A stretch of DNA of 64,000 nt from Bacillus sp. USDA818B3_A (GCF_009928415.1 NZ_JAABNN010000014.1:59357-123356); one strand, 5' to 3'. Shown: positions 9,435 to 22,314, counted from the stretch's first letter. The notes: generated by a model from the sequence alone, not told the origin. Numbers and translations are program-made.

Positions 9435-9491
9435 TTAATTGGCTATACAATTACTTGTTTGAAATATGACAGAAATCTCTAAAACTCTACA

Positions 9492-9506
9492 ATGTAAGCG
9501 ATTACT
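9492..9506. promoter_or_regulatory. Candidate CcpA cre site
   Basis: ATGTAAGCGATTACT fits the published consensus WTGNAANCGNWNNCW at every defined position. It lies upstream of the transporter operon, as expected for glucose repression of an alternative sugar system. It is nested in an inverted repeat, AATGTAAG (9491-9498) and CTTACATT (9510-9517). Confidence 0.7.
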
Positions 9507-9656
9507 ATACTTACATTATATATCTATTTTCTACAAATTGTAAATACTGATATTTGATAATTTTAAAAATTTTATAAAATTTCCATCATTTTAATAGTAT
9601 TTACGGTACCTACTTCAAGAAATTTTTCTAGAAACTTTATTTGGGCACGCAACTAT

Positions 9657-9672
9657 TAGAAACGGGTTTCAA
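9657..9672. promoter_or_regulatory. LacI-type operator, site 3
   Basis: TAGAAACGGGTTTCAA: one arm mismatch, GG centre. About 240 bases from site 2, a spacing compatible with looping between sites. Confidence 0.72.
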
Positions 9673-9680
9673 GATCTTTT

Positions 9681-9757
9681 ACTAACCGGTTTAGATCATG
9701 TTCCCTCGGCTTAAAGATAGCAGCCCAAGGGAACATGCAAATGCCAAACCGGTTAGT
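9681..9757. other. Large two-stage hairpin downstream of lacZ
   Basis: ACTAACCGGTTT (9681-9692) pairs exactly with 9746-9757, and inside it CATGTTCCCT (9697-9706) pairs exactly with AGGGAACATG (9728-9737). A further GGC/GCC pair lies at the inner end. No T-tract adjoins on either strand. Each outer arm contains the self-complementary AACCGGTT, so the same bases could serve as two protein sites or a cruciform. It lies between the lacZ stop and the transporter promoter region. Confidence 0.7.
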
Positions 9758-9788
9758 ACATATCATTTCTTAAAATGGCAGACAAGGG

Positions 9789-12986
<3,198 letters not shown>

Positions 12987-12990
12987 TCAT

Positions 12991-13006
12991 ATGAAACCCA
13001 TTTCAA
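12991..13006. promoter_or_regulatory. LacI-type operator, site 4 (lacZ promoter region)
   Basis: ATGAAACCCATTTCAA, the inverse complement of site 1 at 15 of 16 positions, 59 bases before the lacZ ATG. Confidence 0.78.
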
Positions 13007-13082
13007 AAATATTTAAAACTAAAGGAATATAACTGATCCATTCTAGTAGAATGGGATAATATCAATTAATATTCCTATCATT

Positions 13083-13098
13083 ACGAAACCCTTTTCAT
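13083..13098. promoter_or_regulatory. LacI-type operator, site 5 (degenerate)
   Basis: ACGAAACCCTTTTCAT, a weaker copy 77 bases from site 4, between lacI and lacZ. Confidence 0.55.
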
Positions 13099-13143
13099 TT
13101 TTATCGTACTCTAAAATCTGGTAAAGAGCAATGTTTTATTTTA

Positions 13144-14178
13144 TTATTCTGAACATAATTTACAAGAATCCCTTAATACGAGAGAGGTAGGAACAACTGT
13201 TTCCATTTCAGCCTCTTTCTCATTAATTAAATCAACCAGTACATTGATAGCTGTTTGTCCCAATCTATCATAATTCTGGCTGACAGTCGTAATTCCGGGA
13301 GGGAAATGTTGCGCCAAATAAATATCATCAAAACCTACAATGGAAACATCCTCTGGAACCTTTAGTCCAAATTTAGTAAGCACCTTTATGACCCCGATTG
13401 CTACCAAATCATTGGCACAGATAACCGCTGTCGGCCTTTCTTTTAAATAGAGCAATTGCGCAGCCACTTCTTCACCAGATTCAATAGTAAAACCTGTACC
13501 AAAAACCCACTTTTCGTTTACAGGTAATCCATTATTTTTCATAGCTTGAACAAACGTATTTTTTTTCACATCAGTTGAACTAATGCCTTCCATCCCACCA
13601 AGAAAACCAATCTTTTTATGTTTTAAATTGATTAATAATTCCACAAGCTTTTCAACGCCAGACTCTTCATCTGCTCTGACGATATGGGCATCCACCCCAG
13701 CCATTTGGCCATTAACAAACACAACAGGAATTCTTTCCATCACTTTCTTCATTTCTTCTGCGTATTCCTGATCAGTAGCTGTATCATTAATTCTTCCACC
13801 TAGATAGATAATTCCATCCACCTGTTTTTCAACTAAACTTTGCAAGTATTTAGATTCATTTGCTGAGTTGTTCATCGTACTGCACAAAAAAGTGGTATAC
13901 CCTAATTCCAATGCATGTGCTTCACTTTTTTGAACAAGTGTGGAAAAGAATGGATGATTGATGTCCGGTAAGATAAAACCTATGGTTTTCGATTGCTTAT
14001 GTAATAAGCTTCTTGCTAGACTATTAGGTCTAAAATTATATTTTTCAATCACATCAACTATTTTTCGCATGGTCTGCGGACGTACTTTTGCATTTCCGGT
14101 TAAGACTCTCGAAACTGTAGCTGGAGAAACATTTGCTTCTTTAGCAATGTCATATATTGTTATATTTTCTTTTTTCAT
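13144..14178 (-). CDS. LacI-family transcriptional regulator of the sugar locus
   Basis: A 344-residue LacI/GalR repressor. The N-terminal helix-turn-helix (ITIYDIAKEANVSPATVSRV, residues 6-25) and hinge (RPNSLARSL) are standard, followed by a periplasmic-binding-protein-like sugar domain starting TIGFILPDINHPFF. It is upstream of lacZ on the same strand. A matching palindrome (14219-14234) sits 41 bases before its own start, and five others occur before lacZ and the transporter, so it very likely represses the whole locus and itself, released by an imported sugar. GGGGG precedes the ATG. Confidence 0.92.
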   Translation of the reverse strand: MKKENITIYDIAKEANVSPATVSRVLTGNAKVRPQTMRKIVDVIEKYNFRPNSLARSLLHKQSKTIGFILPDINHPFFSTLVQKSEAHALELGYTTFLCSTMNNSANESKYLQSLVEKQVDGIIYLGGRINDTATDQEYAEEMKKVMERIPVVFVNGQMAGVDAHIVRADEESGVEKLVELLINLKHKKIGFLGGMEGISSTDVKKNTFVQAMKNNGLPVNEKWVFGTGFTIESGEEVAAQLLYLKERPTAVICANDLVAIGVIKVLTKFGLKVPEDVSIVGFDDIYLAQHFPPGITTVSQNYDRLGQTAINVLVDLINEKEAEMETVVPTSLVLRDSCKLCSE

Positions 14179-14218
14179 AACTTTTCCCCCATCGCTAATG
14201 ACCTCATTGCAACGTTTA

Positions 14219-14234
14219 ATGAAACCGATTTCAT
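14219..14234. promoter_or_regulatory. LacI-type operator, site 6 (autoregulatory)
   Basis: ATGAAACCGATTTCAT: one arm mismatch and the CG centre usual for LacI-family operators; just upstream of the regulator gene. Confidence 0.8.
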
Positions 14235-14363
14235 GTAATTATAATGCTAATAATAACCCTAAGTCAACTCAAATTAGCTATACTAGCATTTTCCTACATG
14301 ATATTGATGCTGATTGAAGTGTAAATCTGTGTTTAATTGTGTTTAGAGAGCCTTTGCTTATTA

Positions 14364-15149
14364 TCAAAAGGGCTCCCTGCTATTTTGTAATTTCCTGCTC
14401 ACTTCTTCTGCCGCGTCCTGCAATTGTTTGGTTAACTTTGGAATAGAACGATCATTTATTCTGCTGGAAGGGCCAGCAATACTAACAGCAGCGATACACT
14501 CTCTTTTTCTATTCAAAACAGGAACGGATACGGAAACTACTCCTTCATGAAGTTCTTCCTTACTAACGGCCATTCCTTTCGTTTTGATTGATAGCAGTAA
14601 ATTCTTGAGCTTATTAGCATCCGTTATCGTTTTTGATGTAAATGGAGTAAGTTCACTCATAAGCACCCGTTCGATCACGGACTCTTCTTGAAAAGCTAAC
14701 AATATTTGTCCCGTACTCGTACAGTGAAGCGAATTTCTGCTGCCTGCATGTGACAATAGATGCACAGGATGAGCACTGTCCATCTTAAGAAGATACAAAA
14801 CCTTACAATCGTTAAAAATACCAAGATGCGCCGTTTCCCCTGTCTTTTCTGCTAATTTTTCGATAATATCTATCGACAAGTGACATAAAGTTTCCTTTCT
14901 TAAGAGGGTATGGCCAAAAGACAATAGAGACGCTGCAAGCCGGTAAGATTTAGCAGATGAATCCCTGACAATGAAGCCTTCTGCCATCAATGAATGGGTT
15001 AACCGAAAAGCGGTACTTTGCCCAATCTCTAATCTATTAGCAATATTCTCTAATTGTAATTCAGGCTCTTCGATGGAAAATAAATTGAGTATTCGAAGGG
15101 CATTTCTAAACGATGAATAATGATAGTCATTAATCGCCGCATACCTCAT
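14364..15149 (-). CDS. IclR-family transcriptional regulator (second of pair)
   Basis: A 261-residue IclR protein: N-terminal winged helix (about 12-75) and an effector-binding domain with the family's TGETAHLGI, CTSTGQ and VSVPVLNR motifs. The ATG at 15149 overlaps the stop of the upstream IclR gene as ATGA, the classic sign of translational coupling; a GTG four codons earlier is less likely. Together the two may form a heteromeric or dual-effector control unit for pobA, transcribed divergently upstream. Direct regulation of pobA is inferred from position. Confidence 0.88.
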   Translation of the reverse strand: MRYAAINDYHYSSFRNALRILNLFSIEEPELQLENIANRLEIGQSTAFRLTHSLMAEGFIVRDSSAKSYRLAASLLSFGHTLLRKETLCHLSIDIIEKLAEKTGETAHLGIFNDCKVLYLLKMDSAHPVHLLSHAGSRNSLHCTSTGQILLAFQEESVIERVLMSELTPFTSKTITDANKLKNLLLSIKTKGMAVSKEELHEGVVSVSVPVLNRKRECIAAVSIAGPSSRINDRSIPKLTKQLQDAAEEVSRKLQNSREPF

Positions 15150-15961
15150 TGTACCGTCCACTCCTTGTCAGGAATATAACCTAATCTCAGCGATACTTCA
15201 TTTGCCGCTTCTTTCGTACGATCTATAAACCTATTAAAATTATCATTTTGGATGCGATCCCGTGTCCCGACAACGCTGACCGCTGCAACCACTTCCCCCG
15301 TATAGTCCCTAACTGGAGCAGCGATACTCACAGCATTCTCATGCATTTCATCGATACAAATGGAATATCCCTGTTTTTTGATATCGATTAATTGATTTAT
15401 AAATACCCATGGGTCTGTCTGGCTGTTTGGACCCATTTGTGGAAGTCCGTCACTGATCATGGAGTCAATTACATTCTTTTTTTGAAAAGCTAATAAAACC
15501 TTGCCAGAACTTGTACAGGATACCGGATTCTTTTTACCGATGGAAGATAAAAGCGGAACTGGATTGGCACATTCTACTTTATGGACGTAGGTAATTTCTT
15601 TTCCTTCTAAAATAGCAACATGGGCGGATTCCCCTAAATCGGATACTAATTTTTTTAACACATCTTTCGATTCTCGGTGGATTTCTAAATGGGATGTGAT
15701 AACACCGCTAATAGATAGTAACGAAAATCCAAGGCTGTATTTATTCCCCTCTTTTTGCAGGAATCCCTCTACGACTAAATCAGAAACCAATCGGCTCACG
15801 CTGCTTTTTTTCATTCCGAGTAGATTGGCTATTTCTGTAATCCCCCAGACTGGTTTTTCAATCGTAAAAAGCTGTAAAATCTGCAGCCCGGATTGGACTG
15901 ATTGCAAAACTGACGTTTTTTTATGAGTCTGAACGATAATAATCACCTCAAAAGATTTCAT
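15146..15961 (-). CDS. IclR-family transcriptional regulator (first of pair), divergent from pobA
   Basis: A 271-residue IclR regulator with helix-turn-helix (ITEIANLLGMKKSSVSRLV) and an effector domain carrying GESAHVAI, CTSSGK and SIAAPVRD. It is a paralogue of the gene it overlaps. IclR-type PobR and PcaR proteins are known activators of hydroxybenzoate genes, which fits the divergent pobA. The start is uncertain: the ATG has only a weak GGA upstream, whereas a near-perfect GAGGTGAT lies inside the frame eight bases before an ATC codon, with no ordinary start in range. Confidence 0.85.
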   Translation of the reverse strand: MKSFEVIIIVQTHKKTSVLQSVQSGLQILQLFTIEKPVWGITEIANLLGMKKSSVSRLVSDLVVEGFLQKEGNKYSLGFSLLSISGVITSHLEIHRESKDVLKKLVSDLGESAHVAILEGKEITYVHKVECANPVPLLSSIGKKNPVSCTSSGKVLLAFQKKNVIDSMISDGLPQMGPNSQTDPWVFINQLIDIKKQGYSICIDEMHENAVSIAAPVRDYTGEVVAAVSVVGTRDRIQNDNFNRFIDRTKEAANEVSLRLGYIPDKEWTVQ

Positions 15962-17275
<1,314 letters not shown>

Positions 17276-17301
17276 ATAGGCAGTATTAGTGTGTGGAAAT
17301 T

Positions 17302-17394
17302 TTTCGCTGATAAAATGAAATTTCCGCTGATATCTGTCCAATTTTCGCTGATAAAATAAAAAAATCGCTGATAACTATCCCAATTCCGCTGATA
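17302..17394 (+). repeat. Five-copy intergenic repeat, core TTCGCTGATA, 20/21-bp period
   Basis: CGCTGATA occurs exactly five times, at 17305, 17325, 17346, 17366 and 17387, spacings 20, 21, 20 and 21, in A+T-rich surroundings. A decayed sixth copy (TTTTCGTTGG) may follow at 17401. As at 1940-2032, the array starts right after a stop codon and precedes the terminator. Confidence 0.85.
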
Positions 17395-17441
17395 AGCTGT
17401 TTTTCGTTGGATTTTTAGAGTTGAATCTTAGTTAAAACCAC

Positions 17442-17483
17442 AAAAAAAGGAATTTGACTCTCTGGTCGAATTCCTTTTTCTTT
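17442..17483 (+). terminator. pobA terminator
   Basis: A-rich arm with GGAATTTGAC, loop, GTCGAATTCC and T-tract; one G-U pair. Works in both directions. Confidence 0.85.
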
Positions 17484-17591
17484 ATGTTACCTCAATTTTT
17501 ATTTCAACTATTCAATAAAACCCACTTTTAACTTCATAGAATGGATTTCTAGAAAAAACAGTCGGCATACCTCTTAATAATTAGTAGATTA

Positions 17592-18554
17592 TTATTCCAG
17601 AGCACTATCCAAAAATGCTTTTAACCTCTTTTGATATTCCTGTTCCGCAACTGTATACGCCTCGGTATGACCGGCACCAGGCACAATCCATAATTCTTTT
17701 TTACTCTTGGCAGCATCATAGATTTCATAGGCCATTTCAGTCGGAACTAAATCATCTTGATCTCCATGAATAATGAAGAGAGGTAATCTATTTTTCTTGA
17801 CGCTCTCCAATGCAGAGGCTTCATCAAATGTATAGCCTGCTCGCACGTTTGTAATCACGCTAGTCACGTCCATGATCGGAAAGGCCGGAAGGTGATAGAG
17901 GTACTTTAATTGATGTGATAATTCGGCTTTGACCGTTGTATAACCACTATCCTCGATAATTCCTTTTACTTCGGTAGGCAATTTTTCTCCTGATGTCATT
18001 AAGACGGTTGCTGCCCCCATTGAGAAACCATGAAGGAATATGGCGCTTTCGCTCTTCTTGTCTATTAAAAAATCAACCCATTTCACATAATCCTTTCGGT
18101 CATGCCAGCCATAACCGATGTAATCCCCTTCACTCATGCCATGGCCTCTGGCATCGGGCTTTAGAACATCATATCCCAGGTCGTAATAGTATTTTGTAAT
18201 CCCTGGCATTTGTTCACTGCTGCCTTTATAGCCATGGGCTAAAATTACCGCTTTTCCGTTTGAGTTTGGGTTCTTCAAATAGCGCCCTTTTAATGTTAAC
18301 CCATCATAGGATTTAATTTGAACGATTTCAAATTGCTGCTCTTCGGTCCATTTCATAATCTCAGCTAATTTTTCTTGCTGCTCTTTTGTTCCTTTTATAC
18401 TAGCAGCAACTGCACTGCTCCCGCCTCCGTGGAGAGCCGGCCCGTCTTGGCTTCTTTTTATTCCGACATTATAAAAATAGTTCCCCCCGATTCCGAGACC
18501 TATTACAATTATAAGGACAACAGTAATGGTTATTCTTAACAATCTTTTTTTCAA
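17592..18554 (-). CDS. Membrane-anchored alpha/beta hydrolase (YqkD-like)
   Basis: A 320-residue alpha/beta-hydrolase with one N-terminal membrane helix (about 7-28), so the catalytic domain is probably outside. Predicted triad: Ser178 in GFSMGA, Asp267 in HGDQD and His296 in GAGHTEAY; the oxyanion HG motif is at 107-108. It resembles Bacillus YqkD-type esterase/thioesterase-like proteins of unknown substrate. It starts with TTG behind GGGGGAA and follows the PadR gene by 42 bases, probably as one operon, so its substrate may be related to the PadR effector. Confidence 0.83.
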   Translation of the reverse strand: MKKRLLRITITVVLIIVIGLGIGGNYFYNVGIKRSQDGPALHGGGSSAVAASIKGTKEQQEKLAEIMKWTEEQQFEIVQIKSYDGLTLKGRYLKNPNSNGKAVILAHGYKGSSEQMPGITKYYYDLGYDVLKPDARGHGMSEGDYIGYGWHDRKDYVKWVDFLIDKKSESAIFLHGFSMGAATVLMTSGEKLPTEVKGIIEDSGYTTVKAELSHQLKYLYHLPAFPIMDVTSVITNVRAGYTFDEASALESVKKNRLPLFIIHGDQDDLVPTEMAYEIYDAAKSKKELWIVPGAGHTEAYTVAEQEYQKRLKAFLDSALE

Positions 18555-18596
18555 TTTTATTCCCCCGACTCTCTCTCCAGCTTTCTTATCTATATA

Positions 18597-19169
18597 TTAG
18601 AATTTCATCTGTGATTTGCTTTTAAGCTGTTCTACAACCCAAGAACACCATTTAGCATACTCCTCTTCATATCCAATTCCGCGTTTAATTGCGAGGTAAC
18701 TGCCGAAGAACTGTGAATCTGGCCTGCTATCCTCTCTATTCCACATCTCTTCAATCCATATTAAAATTTGCTTATAGTGTTCAAGTCGTTCTAAATGCTT
18801 TTTCTCATGATCACGGAATAATGCAATTGCTTCCTCCTCTTCTTTTGCCGCCCACAAACTATAAGCTTTCAGGACCAGCTCGTCACGAATGGAAGGAACC
18901 TCCATGGGTTCTGTAATCCACTGAAGAAGATATTCTTTTCCTTCTTTTGTAATGGTATATATCTTTTTTGTAGGTTTCTCCTCTTGTTGGACGGTTTGGT
19001 ATGTTAAGAATCCTTTTTCCTCCAACTTAGATAATTCAGTATAAATCTGGCTATGGCGTGCTTCCCAAAAAAAGCCGACCTGCTTTTTCATGCACTGAGC
19101 AAGGTCATATCCAGACATAGAATCTCGTGCAAGCAAGCCTAATAATGCGTAACCAAGTGTTGACATCAT
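18597..19169 (-). CDS. PadR-family transcriptional regulator
   Basis: A PadR repressor of 190 residues: an N-terminal winged helix (LGYALLGLLARDSMSGYDL, then YTELSKLEEKGFL) and a helical C-terminal dimerisation domain as in B. subtilis PadR, which senses phenolic acids. Two adjacent ATGs (19169, 19166) follow GGGAGG; a GTG at 19175 overlaps that site and is unlikely. Perfect inverted repeats lie in the divergent promoter region, consistent with autoregulation and control of the gene at 19328. The effector is unknown. Confidence 0.9.
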   Translation of the reverse strand: MMSTLGYALLGLLARDSMSGYDLAQCMKKQVGFFWEARHSQIYTELSKLEEKGFLTYQTVQQEEKPTKKIYTITKEGKEYLLQWITEPMEVPSIRDELVLKAYSLWAAKEEEEAIALFRDHEKKHLERLEHYKQILIWIEEMWNREDSRPDSQFFGSYLAIKRGIGYEEEYAKWCSWVVEQLKSKSQMKF

Positions 19170-19229
19170 GCCCACCTCCCTATATTCATGATAGTTGATA
19201 GTTTTTCTATGTCAAATTTTATTTATGAC

Positions 19230-19250
19230 AAAAGTTACATGTTAACTTTT
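19230..19250. promoter_or_regulatory. Candidate PadR operator A
   Basis: AAAAGTTA (19230-19237) and TAACTTTT (19243-19250), perfect 8-base arms around CATGT, resembling the ATGTAACT-type halves bound by PadR in Bacillus. Confidence 0.6.
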
Positions 19251-19251
19251 A

Positions 19252-19292
19252 TATATGTCAACATTGACATATAATATAAATTTACTTAATAT
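19252..19292. promoter_or_regulatory. Candidate PadR operator B with overlapping promoter
   Basis: TATATGTCAA (19252-19261) and TTGACATATA (19264-19273) are perfect inverse complements around CA. The TTGACA of the right arm doubles as a -35 for the rightward gene, with TAATAT at 19287-19292 after 17 bases. Binding there would block RNA polymerase. Confidence 0.68.
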
Positions 19293-19327
19293 TATGATAA
19301 TAAATAAGATTTATTGGAGGGATTGGG

Positions 19328-19666
19328 ATGTTTATTTCAGTAACCCGAATGCATTTAAAGAGCCCTACTAAACTACCTATTTTCTTTTGGCACGCATTTA
19401 AATCAATAGTACAATCCAAAAAATCGGAAGGATTACTGTACTCATCTACCAATAAGGAAGATTTTCTAACTTATTGGACACTTACTGCGTGGGAAAGTGA
19501 AGCAAATATGAGGAATTACCGCAATAAAAGTAATCATTTAAAGGCTATGAAGAAGGGAAAGCACATGGCTGATCAACTTGACTATATTCATTGGGAAGGA
19601 GAAAAGGTTCCAACCTGGCCTGATGCTATGCAGAAACTTCAAGCAGTAAACGGCAGGTTATACTAA
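19328..19666 (+). CDS. Small dimeric alpha/beta-barrel protein (DUF3291/ABM-like)
   Basis: A 112-residue protein with the look of the antibiotic-biosynthesis-monooxygenase/DUF3291 group: a beta strand with TRMHLKS, then WHAFKSIVQSKKSEG, YWTLTAWESEANM and a tryptophan-rich end. Such proteins are small cofactor-independent oxygenases or stress proteins; none of that is proven here. It is divergent from padR and shares its palindromic promoter, so it is probably PadR-controlled. GGAGG precedes the ATG. Confidence 0.65.
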   Translation: MFISVTRMHLKSPTKLPIFFWHAFKSIVQSKKSEGLLYSSTNKEDFLTYWTLTAWESEANMRNYRNKSNHLKAMKKGKHMADQLDYIHWEGEKVPTWPDAMQKLQAVNGRLY

Positions 19667-19703
19667 TTTTATTTCTTTTTCTTAAATCTCTGATGGCAAC
19701 CAC

Positions 19704-19735
19704 AAAAAAGCATTCACGAGAATGCTTTTTCTTTT
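19704..19735. terminator. Bidirectional terminator
   Basis: AAAAAAGCATTC, four-base loop, GAATGCTTTTT, between convergent genes. Confidence 0.85.
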
Positions 19736-19750
19736 TATATAGGAATAACC

Positions 19751-19963
19751 TCAGCCTCGCTTTGGTTTAAATGTTTTACAACAGGTTTCGGCTGAATGGA
19801 CAGCTGTATCTTTATGATTTTTTTCACCTAACTCGGCAGACATTTCTGTATCGTATCTAGCGTGGTTATCTAGTTCAACCATAATTTTTTCGGCTGTACA
19901 TACATTTCCTTCACCATAATAGGAACAGTTGGCAATTGCACAAGAAACTTCTACTTTGGGCAT
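19751..19963 (-). CDS. DUF1540 cysteine-rich small protein
   Basis: A 70-residue DUF1540 protein with Cys8, Cys13, Cys22 and the Cys61-Cys62 pair, the family's predicted metal-binding pattern (CAIANC...C...TCCK). Function unknown; common in Bacillus and clostridia. GGGAGG lies 7 bases before the ATG. Monocistronic. Confidence 0.82.
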   Translation of the reverse strand: MPKVEVSCAIANCSYYGEGNVCTAEKIMVELDNHARYDTEMSAELGEKNHKDTAVHSAETCCKTFKPKRG

Positions 19964-20193
19964 ATTCGTACCTCCCTTTTTGTAACCTTTGAATTACTAT
20001 TTTCTTCAAACAACAACTTTTCATGCAATTTTTAATATCATAATTTGCAGCAGCAACTTTTTTATTTCTTCCATGTGTTATGAACTTCTCTTATCCCGAA
20101 TTATTTTTTAAATAACCTATATCAAAACTCAATATCATTTCTATATAATGGTATTAATGAGAACAATTTATCAGGATAAAAGGAGGAGTGTAC

Positions 20194-20889
20194 TTGACGA
20201 AGGAATCTATAATGGTCATTGAGGATGATGAAAAGATCGCTCGACTTTTGGAAATAGAACTTCAATTCGAAGGCTATTCGGTATCAAAGTTCCTTGATAG
20301 TCCTCAGGCTTTTGAGGCGTACCTGTCAGGTAAGTGGGATTTAATCCTGCTGGATGTCATGCTTCCAGGGCAAAGCGGCATCGAGTTCCTGCGGCGAATT
20401 CGCTTAAACGATCCGAATACACCGGTTATCTTATTAACTGCAAAAAGCTCTGTGGAGGATAAAGTCACAGGCCTTGATTTTGGCGCCAATGATTATATTA
20501 CAAAGCCGTTTCAAATAGAAGAACTCTTAGCAAGAATCCGTGCCGCACTCCGAACAAAAAAAGTGGATGAAACCACAATTGAAGCTGGTTGGATTAACTA
20601 TTCAGATTTAGCCATCAATCAAAAAACCAGAGAAGTCATTCGGGGAACAGCCGCGATTGACCTTACACCCAGAGAATATGATTTGCTTCTCTATTTAGCG
20701 GCCAATAAACGGCAGGTTTTGAGCAGGGAGCAAATATTAGAAGCGGTTTGGGGATATGATTTTGCAGGTGATACAAACATCGTTGATGTTTACATCCGCT
20801 ATATAAGGAAAAAGATTGACCTTCCTGATAAACAGGCCCTAATACATACTATCCGAGGTGTTGGATATGTGTTGAAGGAAGTAAAATGA
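20194..20889 (+). CDS. OmpR-family response regulator
   Basis: A 231-residue two-component response regulator. The receiver domain has the acidic pair EDD near residue 10, phospho-acceptor Asp54 in LLDVMLP, TAK and KPF; the C-terminal winged helix has LTPREYDLL and the GVGY end. The start is TTG at 20194, seven bases after AAAGGAGG; the GTG at 20188 is too close to that site. It overlaps the kinase gene by four bases (ATGA). The order regulator, kinase, PepSY protein matches B. subtilis ykoGHI. Confidence 0.93.
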   Translation: MTKESIMVIEDDEKIARLLEIELQFEGYSVSKFLDSPQAFEAYLSGKWDLILLDVMLPGQSGIEFLRRIRLNDPNTPVILLTAKSSVEDKVTGLDFGANDYITKPFQIEELLARIRAALRTKKVDETTIEAGWINYSDLAINQKTREVIRGTAAIDLTPREYDLLLYLAANKRQVLSREQILEAVWGYDFAGDTNIVDVYIRYIRKKIDLPDKQALIHTIRGVGYVLKEVK

Positions 20890-22226
20890 AGCTTCGGAAT
20901 AAAATTAATCTCTTTACTGCTTTCTTATTCACCGCCTTGCTCATCATCATGAATCTAACTATTTATTTTTTCTTTCATAAATTAATCCTTGATAGTGAAC
21001 TGACTACAGCAAAAAAAGAAATGGAAAAGGTTACCCAAGATATTAGCCGATCTTTAAACACCCTTCCATTGGATGCGCTTTTAAGGACATATGTCCCTAT
21101 TAATGGGATGATCCAGATTATCCCCCAAAATAATAGTGTAGAATCGACTGTAACAAGTCCCACGGAAAAAGCTTTAAGTCAGAAAAAGACCGATTTTTAT
21201 CAGCGGGAAATGAATAAAATCATCTATTCGGGCCAGAAATCCTATACCTTCGAATCCATGCCGATTATCCTTCCTGATGGATCTGTAGCCAATCTTCAAA
21301 TCACCAAGAGCATTGAAACAGCCGCAAAAAATTTAGTTATTCTTCGCAATGTATTATTGACGGTCACCCTAATTGCCTTCCTTACAGTCATTACTTCAAG
21401 CAGGATTCTTAGTAACCTCATTACCCAGCCAGTTATTTCAATGATTAACACCATGACAGAGATTAAAGATAAGGGTCGGTTTAAGAGAATTCCTTTAAAA
21501 AATCATTCAAAGGATGAGCTTTCTCAGATGGGAGAAACCTTTAACCATATGATTGATTTATTAGAGGAAAACTTTCAAAAACAAACGGAATTTGTTTCTA
21601 ATGCCTCCCATGAACTGAAGACACCCTTAACCATTATTGAAAGCTATGCAAGTTTAATTAAAAGAAGAGGGTTGACCGATCAAGCAATCCTTTTGGAATC
21701 TATTGAAGCCATCCATTCGGAAGCGATTCGAATGAAGGAAATGACTGAACATTTATTATTGCTGGCTAAACAGCCTGAGCAGTGGAATATTCAAAAAGAC
21801 AAGATTATTCTTAATACACTAGTGGAAAATACTGTGAATTTATTCCAGAAAGCCTATCATCATCCCATTGCTTTTGTTTCAGATACGTCCTTGGTGATCG
21901 AGAATGATGAAAAAAAATTAAAACAGTTACTTTTTATCTTTCTTGATAATGCCAGAAAATATAGTAGTCAGAGTATCAAAGTTACAACAGGCATCCAGAA
22001 TAACAAGGCTGCGATTAAAATTATTGATCAGGGAATTGGCATTCCAAAGGAAGAGCTCCCAAAAGTTTTTGACAGGTTCTATCGAGTAGATAAAGCACGC
22101 AGCCGAAATCAAGGCGGAACAGGCCTAGGCTTATCCCTTGCAAAAGAAATTGCTGAGGCAATCCATATTAACATTCTGATTGAGAGTGAAGAAGGAATGG
22201 GTACCACGATAACTCTCTTGGTCTAA
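20886..22226 (+). CDS. Sensor histidine kinase (YkoH-like)
   Basis: A 446-residue membrane histidine kinase, partner of the preceding regulator. Two membrane helices (about 8-31 and 152-173) flank an extracellular sensor of about 120 residues; then HAMP (about 175-228), HisKA with His242 in NASHELKTPL, and HATPase with DQGIGIP and GTGLGLSLAK. The extracellular stimulus is not evident. The downstream PepSY and Asp-rich exported proteins are likely targets or modulators. Confidence 0.92.
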   Translation: MKLRNKINLFTAFLFTALLIIMNLTIYFFFHKLILDSELTTAKKEMEKVTQDISRSLNTLPLDALLRTYVPINGMIQIIPQNNSVESTVTSPTEKALSQKKTDFYQREMNKIIYSGQKSYTFESMPIILPDGSVANLQITKSIETAAKNLVILRNVLLTVTLIAFLTVITSSRILSNLITQPVISMINTMTEIKDKGRFKRIPLKNHSKDELSQMGETFNHMIDLLEENFQKQTEFVSNASHELKTPLTIIESYASLIKRRGLTDQAILLESIEAIHSEAIRMKEMTEHLLLLAKQPEQWNIQKDKIILNTLVENTVNLFQKAYHHPIAFVSDTSLVIENDEKKLKQLLFIFLDNARKYSSQSIKVTTGIQNNKAAIKIIDQGIGIPKEELPKVFDRFYRVDKARSRNQGGTGLGLSLAKEIAEAIHINILIESEEGMGTTITLLV

Positions 22227-22257
22227 GGTGGGCTTGCCCCCCTTTTTTATTCTCAGC
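22225..22257 (+). terminator. Hairpin with T-tract between kinase and PepSY genes
   Basis: AAGG-GGGC, TT loop, GCCC-CCTTTTTT. Could terminate or attenuate read-through into the PepSY gene. Confidence 0.6.
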
Positions 22258-22314
22258 ATTTTCTAATTTATTTAATGGATAATGGTGGGAAAACGGAAAA
22301 GTAAGGTGAAAAGA

